This document shows positions 11,911 through 24,297 of a stretch of 64,000 bases of DNA, piece after piece. A model generated the notes under the pieces. The model worked only from the letters and a program-made list of their open reading frames with translations. It did not search any database and was not told the DNA's origin. Both the position numbers and the translations under genes were made by a program. This DNA comes from Rotaria sp. Silwood1 (taxonomy: Eukaryota > Rotifera > Eurotatoria > Philodinida > Philodinidae), in the NCBI GenBank assembly GCA_905250075.1, contig CAJNOP010000009.1:415150-479149 (forward strand). Direction: 5' to 3'. The first letter of the stretch is position 1. Each line of letters begins with the position of its first letter.

Positions 11911-13869
11911 TTAAGAACAATAATTAGAACAAGATATGTCAGTTTGTTCAACAGCAGAATCGAATTCCTTTTTGAGAAATTCGATTTCCTTGGCACTACC
12001 AAATCGATATCCATACAGTTTGGTGTTCATATACGGGCAACCAGCCCATTCTTTGTCTGTTACTACTATTTCTTTTTGTGTAATACCTCCAAGACCGGTT
12101 GAAGGCGAACATTGGCTGGCATCATGTTCATCTTCTTCTTTTTCACTACCTGGTTCTTCAGGATTTGTTGTCTTTTCTTCTTCGCTAACATGAGAAATTG
12201 ACTGCTGTTGCTGTTGCTGTTGTTGTTCAAATTGTGGATCTTCATCAGAATTATGACGAATGCCAGGAGCTCGGAAAAATTCGTACAGTAAAAAGTGTTC
12301 TGTTACAACAGGTGGTAGACAAGCAGAATCAGAAAGTGAACCAGCAGCTTCAGATAAGTTTGATGTAATAACCACAGTCGATGTGATATCCTGTTTAACA
12401 TCGAGTTAAGCTGAGTTTTTTTCTTAAAAGATCTATTGAAAGCTGTTAACCGTCCAGCTGTTCTGGTTCTTACGAGACAATATTTCAACTACAGCCTACA
12501 TAGGGCTAAAAATATGGATGTCTATCGCTTAGGCAAATCATATACGCGAGGTTCAGATTAGATGGGTAATAATGCCGTAGATATTCAATCGTTATATTCT
12601 TAGTGTTAATATGACTGTCAATGTACATACTCTTATCGACATGTTTTGCTCTTATGTGAAATCGAAAGAAAAAAGAAATTTTCATGAATGGTAATTAGTT
12701 CAGTGAGAGGGAAACATGAGAACATTCATAATAGATTATTTTTGATCTCCACTCTCTGTACATCGTCTCAAATGAAACAGCGTTATAGTCTAGTTTCTTT
12801 TTGCATAAAAAAGAATTGGTTAAGTTCTTTGCTAATATACTTCATTTTAGAAGAATGCTCAACTATCTATGTTTGCTGTCAACAAAAGCTTGTGTGCTAT
12901 GTTTGTGGTAGCTGTTATATGCAAAGACCTATGGTTTTATATGGATTGATCATACTAAACTCAAATATGATATCAAACTTTTGTTGTTCTAGTGGTGGAC
13001 ATATTATTGTTACTTCATCGTCTAATGTTTTTTGGATATGTGCAAAACATCCTGAGACTATAATAATACCTGTGGCGACATTTGAATTGATTAAAAAAGG
13101 CTTTTACCTGATTGTTTACTTGAGAAACCTGTTGCTGTTCCTGCAGCGATTTCTGTTCAACGTTCAGCTTCGGAGCGAGCGGTAAAGTTAGATTTGGATC
13201 GGTATAAATACATTTTAAAATAGCCATTTTGGGTCCACGAGCATGAGAGACGAGGCATGTCAGCATGTGTACTAGTGACTCTTTACTATCTACCTTCGTT
13301 AGCCCAAGCACTTTAATACTTTCATCCACCACAGCTGAAACAATGTAGCTAACGGCAAATGAAGCTACACGCACTGCAGGAGACCGAGTATCGAGAGGTT
13401 TGATGCATGGCATTATTCTCTTGCAACATGAACAGCAACCCTCTTTGACACTATCGTTCGAACGGTGAAGTCGAATCAACTGTTCCTTGTATCGATCAGC
13501 CAGCCGTCGTGCTACTCGACGAGATACTTCGCACAGCTCGATGACGTCACCACAATTGCTAATCACTTCCAGTTTGTTTTTTATAAGTTCATGATCTAGG
13601 TCTTCAAGTCGTTGCGCAGCTTGTCCGACTGTTGCTTCAAGTATGGAGCCAATATGAGGCACATTACTGACTCCTTTGGATAAAACTGATATAACCGTCG
13701 CAGCTCTAAAGTCAGTTATGGAATATAGTAAAATAAGAGTATGAGTTTCATTCTCTGTTTTTCCGTCATGAAACTTAGCATTCTGATTTTCATTTACTTG
13801 AATGATAGCAGGGTGTGGATGTGGGTGCTTGTGGACGTCTCTGTTTTCTTTATCAACAACTACATCCAT
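11911..13869 (-). CDS. Protein of unknown function, two exons, 413 aa
   Basis: Exon 1 is 13869-13108 (254 codons) and exon 2 is 12390-11911 (159 codons plus TAA), joined in phase 0 by CAG|GTAAAA and TTAAACAG|GAT. A polar, His-rich N-terminus (HKHPHPHP) is followed by a helical region (about residues 55-230). That region includes a Cys cluster (GCCSCCKR, near 145) and small-residue hydrophobic helices (VASFAVSYIVSAVVDESIKV) that could contact membrane or form a bundle. The C-terminal third is low complexity, with Gln runs (one of eight Q), an acidic Glu/Asp stretch and a final folded-looking segment ending in SCSNYCS. No family is recognised. It sits 77 bp upstream of the coiled-coil gene and 341 bp downstream of the TPR gene on the same strand. 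It could even be the continuation of the TPR gene (see findings). Confidence 0.7.
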
Positions 13870-14210
13870 CCTCAGTAGTGTAGTTGCTTACATTTTTATA
13901 TCAATATTTGAATGAATCAATGTCTTAGCGCATAAATTAGTATGAGTCACATTCGTCCATTTTTAGCTATCAGCTCCCTTTATGAGACTGTTCTGCGCCG
14001 AAAGGCCCCGTATAACGACTTCAATACTGGCCTCAGTTCGCGTTTTATGCGATTTTGAAATTTTTTCCGTAACTCTGATGATCATTCGGCACTCGGGAAA
14101 TACAGAAATCTTTCTTTTTGCCTCTCGCACATATACGTATGCTGCTATGAACTTAAATCAAAAATATTTCTGTTTTTTGTTGCTGTGTATAGCAACAACA
14201 AGATTGTTAC

Positions 14211-15989
14211 TTACTGGTGATAGGAACCTTTCAGATTGTGTGCCAAGATTTCTGGGTCACATCCGGCAAGAGCAAACGCTGCAAGAACATTCGACAATTG
14301 AATACGAAACTTTCGATAGAACAACAAACGATTATCGTTGCCATCGCCTTGGAAGCTCTTCTCGTCCTTAACTATCCCTCGACAATCAGCATCCAATTGT
14401 TCTATTTCCTTCATTTTTTTCTCCGATGGAGCAACACCCATGTCATCCCAGTAACTGTCTTTCTTCATCATTTTGACGAATAATTTCCACATTCGCATCG
14501 AGTCAGAAGAATCACATAACATTTTAAAGAGATTTTCAACTGTATCATGTGCTGGCAGATAATCCTTTTCTTTCCTCTGACATAAAGCCAAGAGTGCATG
14601 AGCTTCTGGACATAGTTGTTCGACATCGTTTTCGATAGCTACTCTGTATTCTTTCACTGCCTCCTTGTATGTTTCATTATTTCGTTCGACTACTATCTTC
14701 AGTTTGCCCATTTCCTCACGAACAGATGTTGTTTCCTTTTGAAATTGATGTAGCGCCTCTTGCATCCAACCCATTTTCAAGCGTCGGATAGCTGACTCCC
14801 CATGTTGAAGTACCTCAGCTTTTAACTGACGTAGATGATCTTGGAGGACTATCACTGTGGCAGAAACTGATCGTCCTAATTGCATGGCACGACGACGATC
14901 ATACATGGCTTCGTCGAGCCTGCCTAGCTTTTCAAAGACACTTGCTCGCTCATATAGAATATCGACACTGTTGGGCGCAGATTTACATGCTGTGGTCAAA
15001 GTCTGAAGAGCTTCTTTATAATTTCTGTCTGCTGCCTGCATCATTCCGAGGCGAAAGAGATTTCGTGCATGTTTTGGATCCGATTTCTGAGCCTGTTCGA
15101 ACAATTTCTGAGCAGCATCTTTATGACCAAGTTGGTACTGGCAAAGACCTTGTCGAAATAGACATTCTGCCTTTTGAGAGTCGTTTGTCGCACTAGAAAA
15201 CGCTTGTTTGAAAGTCTCTAAGGCTTCAGTATTGTGTCCTCGCTCACTAAGAAGAAGAGCATAATAGTAGTTTTCATCGTATTTAGTATTTTTGGACTCA
15301 GTTTTCATTTTTTTCTCGGTCTCCTCGGATGGTAAGATCTTATGTATGTCTTGCTTTTCTTCTTCCTCCTTCAGTTTGTCCTCTTTTTCATTGTCATTCT
15401 CACTGTCTACGCCAGTATAGTCCGCATCCGCGTCATCTTCTGCTTCGTCTTTTCTCTCACTCAAAGCAATACGCACTCGCTCCAGACAATAAGTATAATA
15501 GGAATTGTTTGACTTTTCTGCCCATTTCTTACCCTCCTTCATATCAGCGAGCGCTTTTTGCAATAGTTGCATCGATTCGTAGACGAGCCCCCGACTGATG
15601 TAACCTCTAGATAAAAAATCTTTATGGCTCTGTTCTTTCGAACATCTAGCACGATTAATAAGTTCTGAATAGTCACTTAAAGCCTGATCATATTCGCCGA
15701 GTACATGGTACGTCCAAGCTCGTTTGTAGTAGATCTCGAGTTTCGAAACTGTTGGTTTTGGATTGAACTTATCGTAGATGCTAAGAGCATTGGAGAAGTC
15801 ATCAATAGCTTTCTGATTATCCTTTGAACCACCAATTTTTAGATGAGCATTACCACGAAGATACAGCGCATCAACAGTAGGAGGATTGATTTCGGAAAAT
15901 TTTTTGATAGCATTCAGGAAAGCGTCCGGAGTGTCCTCTTTTGCCAAAGCACAGCCTTCTTTCACAAGCTGAGCTGCTTTATTGGACGT
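14211..15989 (-). CDS. Tetratricopeptide-repeat protein, 5' end incomplete
   Basis: The open exon runs from a CTAG acceptor (first base 15989) to TAA at 14211, giving 592 residues with no internal stop. An upstream first exon carrying the ATG was not found. TPR motifs occur in two blocks. The N-terminal block (about residues 10-175) contains pieces such as ALYLRGNAHLKIG, YYKRAWTYHVLGEYDQALSDY and RGLVYESMQLLQKALAD. The second block (about 240-390) includes ALLLSERGHNTEALETFKQA, FRQGLCQYQLGHKDAAQKLF and LYERASVFEKLGRLDEAMYD. They are separated by an acidic, Lys/Glu-rich linker (about 190-235). The C-terminal 190 residues are helical. TPR arrays bind protein partners such as chaperones or assembly factors, but the partner is not apparent. 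The GC content of this exon is clearly higher than in the 40-61 kb genes. A consensus donor GTAAGT overlaps the stop codon. Confidence 0.8.
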   Translation of the reverse strand, partial: TSNKAAQLVKEGCALAKEDTPDAFLNAIKKFSEINPPTVDALYLRGNAHLKIGGSKDNQKAIDDFSNALSIYDKFNPKPTVSKLEIYYKRAWTYHVLGEYDQALSDYSELINRARCSKEQSHKDFLSRGYISRGLVYESMQLLQKALADMKEGKKWAEKSNNSYYTYCLERVRIALSERKDEAEDDADADYTGVDSENDNEKEDKLKEEEEKQDIHKILPSEETEKKMKTESKNTKYDENYYYALLLSERGHNTEALETFKQAFSSATNDSQKAECLFRQGLCQYQLGHKDAAQKLFEQAQKSDPKHARNLFRLGMMQAADRNYKEALQTLTTACKSAPNSVDILYERASVFEKLGRLDEAMYDRRRAMQLGRSVSATVIVLQDHLRQLKAEVLQHGESAIRRLKMGWMQEALHQFQKETTSVREEMGKLKIVVERNNETYKEAVKEYRVAIENDVEQLCPEAHALLALCQRKEKDYLPAHDTVENLFKMLCDSSDSMRMWKLFVKMMKKDSYWDDMGVAPSEKKMKEIEQLDADCRGIVKDEKSFQGDGNDNRLLFYRKFRIQLSNVLAAFALAGCDPEILAHNLKGSYHQ

Positions 15990-18900
15990 CTAGAAAACAA
16001 GATATAGTATTTGTTTTAATATTTCCTCAAACAAGTCTCTAAGACACAAGTCGAATTCAGACTCTGCAAATTTGCATCTTCAGATGACTAGTATCTAGTT
16101 TGCTGAACATGTTTAACTGTGTCTTTCAATGATAAGAATTTCTACTTCGCTCCCACATAATATTGAAAAATAACCTAACGTATTGATAAACCAAAAAAAG
16201 AGCCAACATCAATCTAAGATTCTACTCTGGCTATTTGGGCACAACCTGATTCTAATTGTAGTGGCTTTGAGTGGGGCGTGCAACTAAATTGTCATTTTCC
16301 AATAATCTTCTTTCGCAAAGAACACTTCGACCATTGATTTTTGAGTGGTTTCAAACATTTATTTACACCTAGGTGATTAGCAAACTGCTATATGGTGTAG
16401 TCAGGAAAAGACTCTAGGAGTGAAAGATTGGAAGGTTCATGCTCCTATCTTACTTTAGTTGTTACGCTGCAACAGGTCTCTCAAGATTTCAATTTTCATT
16501 ACAAGATCTTTCAATAGAAAAATGACATGTTTGCTTCATTTTAGCTGAGTGACTACAGTAAAATAACTGATAGACCCTTCACTTTGAAAGTAACTGCTAA
16601 TGTAAAGGTATAATTGTATCCATAACTGCAATAGGAAGAGTAAAGAGCGTGTTGGTCACTATCAGTTCGCAAAATCTTTCAGAAATAATTACATATAAAA
16701 ATAAATTGCATATGCGCTCTAGTCCTAACCGAATTCTTCACTTTGAGTGGACATGGTAGTTTTGAATCTCCGTACTTCTAAGGAGACATAGCACGTGAGC
16801 CATAGTATACGTTATTCTATCAACCTGACGGATTGGATTGACATTTTTATAGTAGGTGCATGCATTTGAGTTAGACATAAACTGAAAACGTCAGATCAAA
16901 CAGATAAATCTTTCTGAAAATATAGATGTTGTAAGTATTGGTACTCTGCTAAATTTGGAATACCTTGAAATACAACACTACCCAATAAATTTTTATCTTC
17001 TAAAGAATGATAAGAATTCTGTTAGAGTTCTTTTTACTATCGATACTATCAATAGCAAGCTTGATCTTGTGGATCAGGCGAATTAGTCGACTCAGTATGA
17101 TAGAATATTCTTGAAAGTAGTTTTATTTGAAAGAGTACATCAGAGTGTTTCTAGTGCAATTTTCACAAGTAAGTTTTTTAAGCAATATAAAAAATAAGTT
17201 TGTCATTTCCTTCTAAGTATCGCAATAGATCGTTTATTCTCAAATCTTCAACTTATGTGATTCGAATGAGAATCTATGCCCAGAAACATCCTAATCCAAC
17301 ACTTCAATAAGCCCGAAGATACGTATGAAAATGACGCAAGAATTACTTGTTCCGATATTATTAGATGATATTCCCTCTATGTTATTCTTCCACATGTTTT
17401 TTCAAAGGAATGTTCTTTGGTAAAAGATTGCTTTTCGATAGAAACTGAATACTCTTAAAAGAAATCTTGCTTCTGACTTGTTGATGCCGAGTTATGCAAT
17501 CTTTAAGTTTCACTTTTAGGACACTGCAGTGGTAGCTCTCAGTTAATTAAAAAATTGAATTTTGAATTTCAACTTGAAACATTGCAAACATAAAGGTCAT
17601 AATGACAATAGTTTATACGAGAGATTGAAGATGTTTTTTATTATTCCTATTCTGAGATATGGATGTGTGGCAAAATGATGTACATTGGATATCATGTAAA
17701 AAAAATTGAACAAGTAAATCTTGTACCATTTTTCACATACCTATTCCCAAATATGTTGAAATTTTGTATCAGATGGAGTGTAGGGAGTGAGTATTGTTCT
17801 TTATCTGCTCTGTACCAATAACCACACTCACATTCTATCTATGGCAAAAAAGAAAATCCCTACTATGACTCTTATCATTCTTTAGAAAATAGATATTTAC
17901 TGACAAATATTGCATTTTAAGTTACTTCCAATTCAAAAAAGTATCCATACTTACAACATCTTTACTTCCAGAATGTCGTTTAGGAAGTTTAAAACGAAAT
18001 TTTACTCTGAGAATAACTTTGTTAAAATATTGACACCGGTCATAGCGATTATAAAAGCTCTCATCAAGTCATCTCAGCAATGTGAAATAAACTCAAATCC
18101 TCAGTCGAAAAGCTCAATAAAGTTCATCAAGTAACCATTCCACACGCAGAAAACGATACTTCAGTCGAACTGGCAACGAGACACTTCTGTATCTGAAATA
18201 TTCATTAGGAAAAGATCCTTGAATATCATAAACGATATTTTACATTAAACTGAGGTCCTCATAATGTGTTTGAGATTACTTTGAACCCTGACAATAGTTC
18301 GGAACGAAAAAAAACAATTTTGCATGCGTTTTATTATATACTGATGTCAGCTACACGATCACAATAATTAACATTAAAAAAAAACTTTAGACCGTTTTCG
18401 GGAACTATAATACACAATTGTATCGATCTTTCTTTTTGACTTAAAGTATTTTTAAGGTTCAAACTAGTCTCCAACTCATTTATAGGCCCTAACGATATTG
18501 TTGAAAACCTGTGATGGCCGTATAAGACTTTTTGAGATTGAACCTTTCACATCCACAAGCCATTCATTGTCCATTCAATGAATGTATCCTGTGTGCTGTA
18601 TTCATGTAGAATTTCTCTATGTTTCGTTGAAAAGTTTCAGAGATTGGGATTTGACTCTTTAAAAACTATTTTGATTTGTTGAAAACTCTTCACATTGAAA
18701 AGTCTTCGGAGTTACACAGCTAAATAGAAGAGTCCATTGCAAATTCTTTTTGATGAGACATCATGAATGGTTCACAATTTAGCAAGATCAGCCTAGTTCA
18801 TTGTAAAACAGTGATATTCCATCAAGAATATTCGCGTACTAGATAATTTCTAAGGGATTCAAATTTTGTAAAAGTCGGTGTGTAAAACTTTTTTTCTATG

Positions 18901-20337
18901 CTTATTTTTCATTCAAGACACCAAAATTGATGTGAATACAAACATTTACAATGAAATTGTTTGAATTCGTCTTTTCCATGGTATCCTTTTTTTTCATACC
19001 TCATCGTTTGTTACTGTTTACAAATGGTTTTAACTCGTCTATTTGAACGGCAGGCATCACTAAATGTATGAGTTTCAAACTCTTACCTAAGCAAAACATT
19101 TAAATGCAGAAATTGTAAAACGATGTATTTTTTGGAGCGACTTAAGATGTTTGTTTTTTTTTTATGCTGATGGATAGGAAAGAAAACGTCCTTGTCTTTC
19201 ATTTGAGCGGTAGCGAGTAGCAATAAAGAGATAGAACAAAATTGGACTTGAAAGACAATTATAAGATCGATCACTGTTAGAATGTCTATGATCAATGGGA
19301 AATGGCCATAGAAGTTATAAAATGAAACATGTTCGTTACTATCGGGCTTGAAATCAAGCATGATCAGATAAATACATCGATGTCATCGTTCCCAACTACA
19401 GAGTGGTCTCAAAGTCAATTTATAAAAGAAAAAAAACCTGAATATCTTTGCTATATTGTGATTGAACCGATGAGTTTTTTACCACTGATAAAGAAGTGTT
19501 CATAGATCATATTTAGAAGAAAAATATTGACAAGCTCTGTTATGAAGTATCATTGTCAATCTCAATAAAAAAACTGAAACCTCTCATGTGTTATGAAAAA
19601 GTTTTATTGCCGTCTACTCAACAAGTCCTTGCTGTTTTTAGTTGAAACTTTCGAGATACAATGTAGTTTTATTTTGCCTAACGGAACAGTTATATTGGTT
19701 TTCTATAACTCATGAAAGGTTGCAATTCTTTATTGAAGTTAATAATAATGCTTCAAAGCAATTTTGATTGATGTCACTTTTCATAAATATTATCTATGAA
19801 CACTCCGTTACCAGTCGTATGAATATTAAATTAGTTAGTCAACGTATGGTGAAGATATTCATTTTTTTTCGGTAAAGTGACTCTTGGGCTACGCTATACA
19901 TTTATAAACGGCTAGGATTTTGAAAAAAAAAAGATCGATAAATCGTAATGATAAGAAATATACGTACTGAATTGACAGTTTCAGTTTCATTTTTTTGCTG
20001 ACTTGGTGCCACTTTTTTATGAAAGAAACGAGACAAACTTGAACTAAGTCGTCGTCCTCGCTCCATAGATATTCACACTTTTTATTTGTCGTAAATGTAT
20101 GTCTGAAATATTTTTCTTTTCGGATGAAATAAGCAGACGAAGCAAATCGATTCAGCGTAATAGTAAATGCTAGAAGCCACAACAAAAAATGTTTATAAAT
20201 GGAAAAGAATGAAGGTCTTTGTTCCTCACATATTCTTTGTGTTCTTTCTCTCTTCAGTTTAACATTTCATCTGATCTCTTGTACATTTTTGTCTGCAACA
20301 AACAATATCTGTGAAAAACAACTTTCTATTGCCTATG
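15990..20337. other. No gene seen
   Basis: Over 4 kb of noncoding DNA. It probably includes the missing 5' exon and promoter of the TPR gene near its left edge. One hairpin-family copy lies at 17778-17840. Short frames at 17910-18134, 19083-19361 and 19889-20185 lack coding character or splice context. Confidence 0.5.
17778..17840. repeat. Dispersed hairpin element, copy 3 (weak)
   Basis: GAGTGTAGGGAGTGAGTATTG on the left and AATAACCACACTCACATTC on the right are imperfect reverse complements. They flank a pyrimidine-rich spacer (CTTTATCTGCTCTG) in the orientation opposite to the GAAGAGAAG loops. Confidence 0.45.
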
Positions 20338-20506
20338 TAACAAAAAGATGAGAAAAAATCTGATTTTCATCGATTAATAATTAATAAATAAATTGATGAA
20401 AATCAATCTTTGGGTGATTGAGAACCGGATGAAAATTGTGCCAATTTAATCTATCTTTAAGCAAAAACATCGATTAATATCAGGTTTTTCTCATCTTTTT
20501 ATTATA
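20338..20506. repeat. Foldback / MITE-like element
   Basis: The left arm at about 20340-20376 (AAAAAGATGAGAAAAAATCT then GATTTTCATCGATTAAT) and the right arm at about 20469-20503 (ATCGATTAATATCAGG then TTTTTCTCATCTTTTT) are near-perfect inverted repeats about 95 bp apart. No ORF is present. The layout fits a short nonautonomous inverted-repeat element, but target-site duplications are not obvious. Confidence 0.6.
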
Positions 20507-20524
20507 TAGGTATCTTTGAATCCA

Positions 20525-20692
20525 TTTTAATCTATTATTTCTCGTTATTTGATTTTAATCTAATTCTATTTGTTGTTCGATTTTAGTAAATTTTTACCTG
20601 TTGGTGAATTTTAATCGATTCTTACCTGTCGTTCAACTTTAATATATGCTTACCTGTTGTTTGATTTTAATCAATTTCAGAAATATTCACTT
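20525..20692. repeat. Tandem array with exact 28-bp period
   Basis: Six successive units start at 20525, 20553, 20581, 20609, 20637 and 20665, each 28 bp apart. Each begins (T)TTTAAT or a close variant and most end TTACCTGTTGTTTGA-like. The spacing is exact although the units have diverged in sequence. Further TTTTAATC words continue less regularly to about 20830. The array directly follows the foldback at 20338-20506. Confidence 0.8.
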
Positions 20693-21030
20693 GAAATACA
20701 TTAGATTTTTAATCAATTATTCCGATTCCTCTCAAGAAAATCAATTTTAATCGGTTTTTACAGAGTAAAATCCGTTATAATCAAATGTTATATTGAATTT
20801 AATCGAAATAAGATACTTTTAATCGATTATTTTGCGATTATTTTGCCGAAAATCGATATTGATCAGATTTTTAGCCTTTTTGTTTACATATGTGCTGCTA
20901 ATTGAACTTGAAAATAGTTTCGTCACGTTGCTGAATTTATTTTCTGACATAGATAAAATGTTTTGGATCATATTCTAATAAAAAAAGAATTTTACAGCCC
21001 TATACTCTCCCAGAATAGGATATGATTCTG

Positions 21031-21085
21031 TATATGTGGGTGGTATTTGGGAGAAATAAAGAACCATATTCATACCCATACTCTG
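21031..21085. repeat. Dispersed hairpin element, copy 4 (weak)
   Basis: TATATGTGGGTGGTATTTGG lies opposite CCATATTCATACCCATA, around a purine spacer GAGAAATAAAGAA. The fit to the family is partial. Confidence 0.4.
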
Positions 21086-22772
21086 GATGTGAATGAAATG
21101 AAAAACCATACTTCCACTTACCTTCTAGAAACCTCTAATAATCAAGTCGTTACATCAGGTCTCATATCTATTGATTCATATTTTGTTAAGTCGCTGTCAA
21201 AAATTAGCAAATTCATCATAAAGATTATTAAGTTCAGAGTTTCAATGAATACAGAATTGGGTTCTTGTGTGTGAAATTTAGATAATTAAATCAACGAGTG
21301 GATTCTCTTTTTTATGTAATAAGCATTTCTTAGAGAATCCGATATCGAACTGTTCTTGTCTTAGAGTCCAGAATGGATACAATTTTCATATTTTATTCAT
21401 CTTGCCATTGAACTTCGACTCAAACTAGCGAAGAGTTTTCAAGTCGCAGTTTCACTCGTCAAATAAACGAATATCTTTGGTATAGTTTCGAAAATTGTTC
21501 AATATATGATGGAAAGAAAAGCTTTTTGTTCAACAGAACTTGTTTTTCAATCTACTGATTCAAATGTCAAAAAAAAGTAAATATTTAATTTATGTTTTGA
21601 ATGAGTACCTGCATGATGAACAAAATTTAGGATATTGGTATAGATTTATTTGTTCTTCTTCGCTCTAATTTCATATCCACACCCACCATTGGGGTTTCAC
21701 TTAACTCTTTCACTTTTTCGAAGTATGTTTAAGCATAGATGACGATTTGATTGAATCAACATTTTTCGATTTCAGTTTGCATGCAATACATTCCTGGAAC
21801 TGCATCAATACCTCCACAGAATAAAATAGATGCATAATTCATTGTATTAATTGAATTTTGAGAATATTGTGAGCGAATGATAACAACTAAATAAATTGTA
21901 TATGCAGAACCAAAGTCTTTTATCAAATACGAAGTTGCAAAGTCAAAAGTAAAGATTGTAGCAACTACTACAGTAAAAAGACGATAAGCGATTGTGAACC
22001 AGTGATTCATAAAATAAATTGAGATCGGTAGAAATTTCAGTCTTTTTTTTCTTTTTCTAATTAACTGTTCTGAATCAAGAATAATTAGCTATTGCAAAGA
22101 CACAGAATGACACTTTCTTTATTTTAATGTTGAAGTTCTGCATAATTGAACTTCACTCTAAGGTACTCACGAAAAAGTAAACTTGAATAAAATCCAGAAA
22201 TGTTTTTTAAAATAATCCATTTCACAGCGAAACTAAAGAGAGACAAGTCCAATATAATGAAGTTAACTATCACTATAGCAATACTAGATGTCTTTTGCTA
22301 GTGAATTCTCAGAATAAAGCATGTATCCTGAGAGCTGAAGAAGATCAAATATTTTCTTGCAGTTATTTCTTGATAATCTTGCAACTCTTTTAGGATAAGT
22401 CTTCTAGGTTGAAATATGAATGCTTTTCTTTGGAGACTAATTCCAATATTTTAAGTTATGCAGAAGACAATGATGCTACTTGATTTAGTAGCTTCAGTGT
22501 AATTAATGATGGACAAAAAGTATAGCTGTGATCAAAGTTTCTATGAACTCAACTGTTTCGACAAAGTCTTTATAGACATCATTTGATTTAGGTATTTATT
22601 GTATATAACATTTGGTAACAGTGGCATCAATTTATGGATATGTTACTTTTGTTTTTAAAAAGAATTATAAAGCGTTTACAACTTGCTGACGGTCAAACTT
22701 ACGCTATATTGGTATGAAAATTGAATTTACATCGTCTTAAGAATGTTATGTATATTATTGACTTGTACAGTA

Positions 22773-22855
22773 GAGTGTAGGTATGAGCAAGTGTGTGTGA
22801 CTGTGGATATCTTCAACAGAGGATGCTTACACGCACATCAACACCGACATCCTAA
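22773..22855. repeat. Dispersed hairpin element, copy 5
   Basis: GAGTGTAGGTATGAGCAAGT and a further GTGTGTGACTGTGGAT form the left arm. ACACGCACATCAACACCGAC plus ATCC form the right arm. The arm text ACATCAACACCGACA recurs in copy 9 at about 29960. Confidence 0.55.
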
Positions 22856-23690
22856 CTTCAAATCTGTTTTTTATATGAGTAGATGCAGAAATCAGTTCTC
22901 TTTCTTGTTATATAAAAATTAATATTTTATTTCTTGAAATAACTATAAGATAAAAAATTGTACGTATGGAGTAGTCTACCAATATTCATGATTAGGCATT
23001 ATTTGATTATGTTTATTGCGTTTTTCCTACTGAAATCAGAAGTAAAACAATCTATTGTCCGTTTCAAAATATAATGCGCTCCACTGTTTTTCCAATAACT
23101 CAAGAACCGAAAGACTTGAAGAGCTGCGGTTTTCATCAGTCGATGGAGAAAATGCGGGAACGTCTTTTTCTCCAATATTGTACAAGACAAAGTCATTTTA
23201 AAATCAATCATTTTTATAAAACATTGACAAAATGTACAAAAATGATCTGTTGCTTCCATGAAATTTTGACAAAAAGTAAGAAAACTTGCTTAAAAAATAA
23301 GAAAAATCCATAGTTTTCGAGGGAGTAAATATACAGTTTGACTTGGTAAACATTAGGATGCGTGATGATAATCATTCGAATTATACCTTGAATTATAGAA
23401 CCGAAGTCTCTCTATCTAAATCACATATCAAAAGCAAAATTTCATCGAAATAAGAAACCGTTTTCATGCATTTTTTGCAATAGTTTGCAGAAATAATTGG
23501 TTTTAAAACGATCTCATCTTATAAAATATGAGAAAAAAAAGACGTCCCCATATCTTCTCTCTCGATTGGTAAAAACCACAGCTTTTTAGCTCTTTCCATT
23601 CTTGACTTATTGAAAAAACAGCTGAGTGCATATTAATTTGAAACGGATCATAGTATAAGCTAATGACAACAAAAATTCAGATAAGCGCTT

Positions 23691-23760
23691 GGGTATGAGT
23701 GCAAGTATCGGCAAAAGGATAACCCATAATCACAACTACGCCCATCTCATTCTCACACTT
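23691..23760. repeat. Dispersed hairpin element, copy 6 (weak)
   Basis: GGGTATGAGTGCAAGTATCG faces CACAACTACGCCCATCTCAT followed by TCTCACAC. The arms are imperfect reverse complements of family type. Confidence 0.4.
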
Positions 23761-24297
23761 TCATAGTTGTAGAGAAATTGATCTAACTAATATTCTAAAT
23801 CTTGGCATATATGAAAATAGTTCGTCAAAATCGCTTAAGTGTATCATAAATCATTATAGTTAAAAATTTCAAAGTATGATCTCAGCAACTATACAAAAGA
23901 TGTGAAATAATCAACAAAAACTTATCAAATGTTGTATAAAATAATCATTAACATGGCAAATAAAGACTAATGCCAATAGATTATAAGTAACTGATCGACA
24001 GGAATTGAAAATGAATAATAGAACTAGAAAATAAAAGACTGAATACATTGTTCCTTGAGAAAAGAAAATTGAATCGTTTTGATTCTTCATGTCGAAATCA
24101 ATCCTGATAAAAAATAAACACAATAAGAATATATAGAGTCGTCAACTTGTGCCTTTTTATTATTATTTGTGTTTTTGAATGCCTCAACAGACATATATTT
24201 TCTTAAATAGAAGATTATTTTAATCCTAAGAAAGACATAAAAATCTTTTCTGTTCATTCATATAAATTCCTTTTCAAGTTTACCACTACTTTCTAAA

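Larger units (their letters stand above)
20831..24297. other. No gene seen, contains hairpin copies 4-6
   Basis: Noncoding AT-rich DNA. It holds hairpin copies at 21031-21085, 22773-22855 and 23691-23760. An 84-codon hydrophobic minus frame at 21756-22010 could be receptor debris but is too weak to call. Confidence 0.5.

Noticed and set aside
12688-13185. 165-codon plus-strand frame
   Set aside because: Antisense to the intron and exon of the 413-residue minus-strand gene, whose splice junction joins in frame; no domain.
13963-14151. 60-codon minus frame between the TPR gene and the 413-residue gene
   Set aside because: Coding-like composition but no phase-compatible acceptor for the TPR donor. 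Kept only as an alternative-exon possibility in findings.
20525-20692. CRISPR-like array
   Set aside because: The 28-bp period has no conserved repeat/spacer alternation, and the host is eukaryotic.
21756-22010. 84-codon hydrophobic minus frame
   Set aside because: Could be receptor debris, but no diagnostic receptor motif could be lined up.
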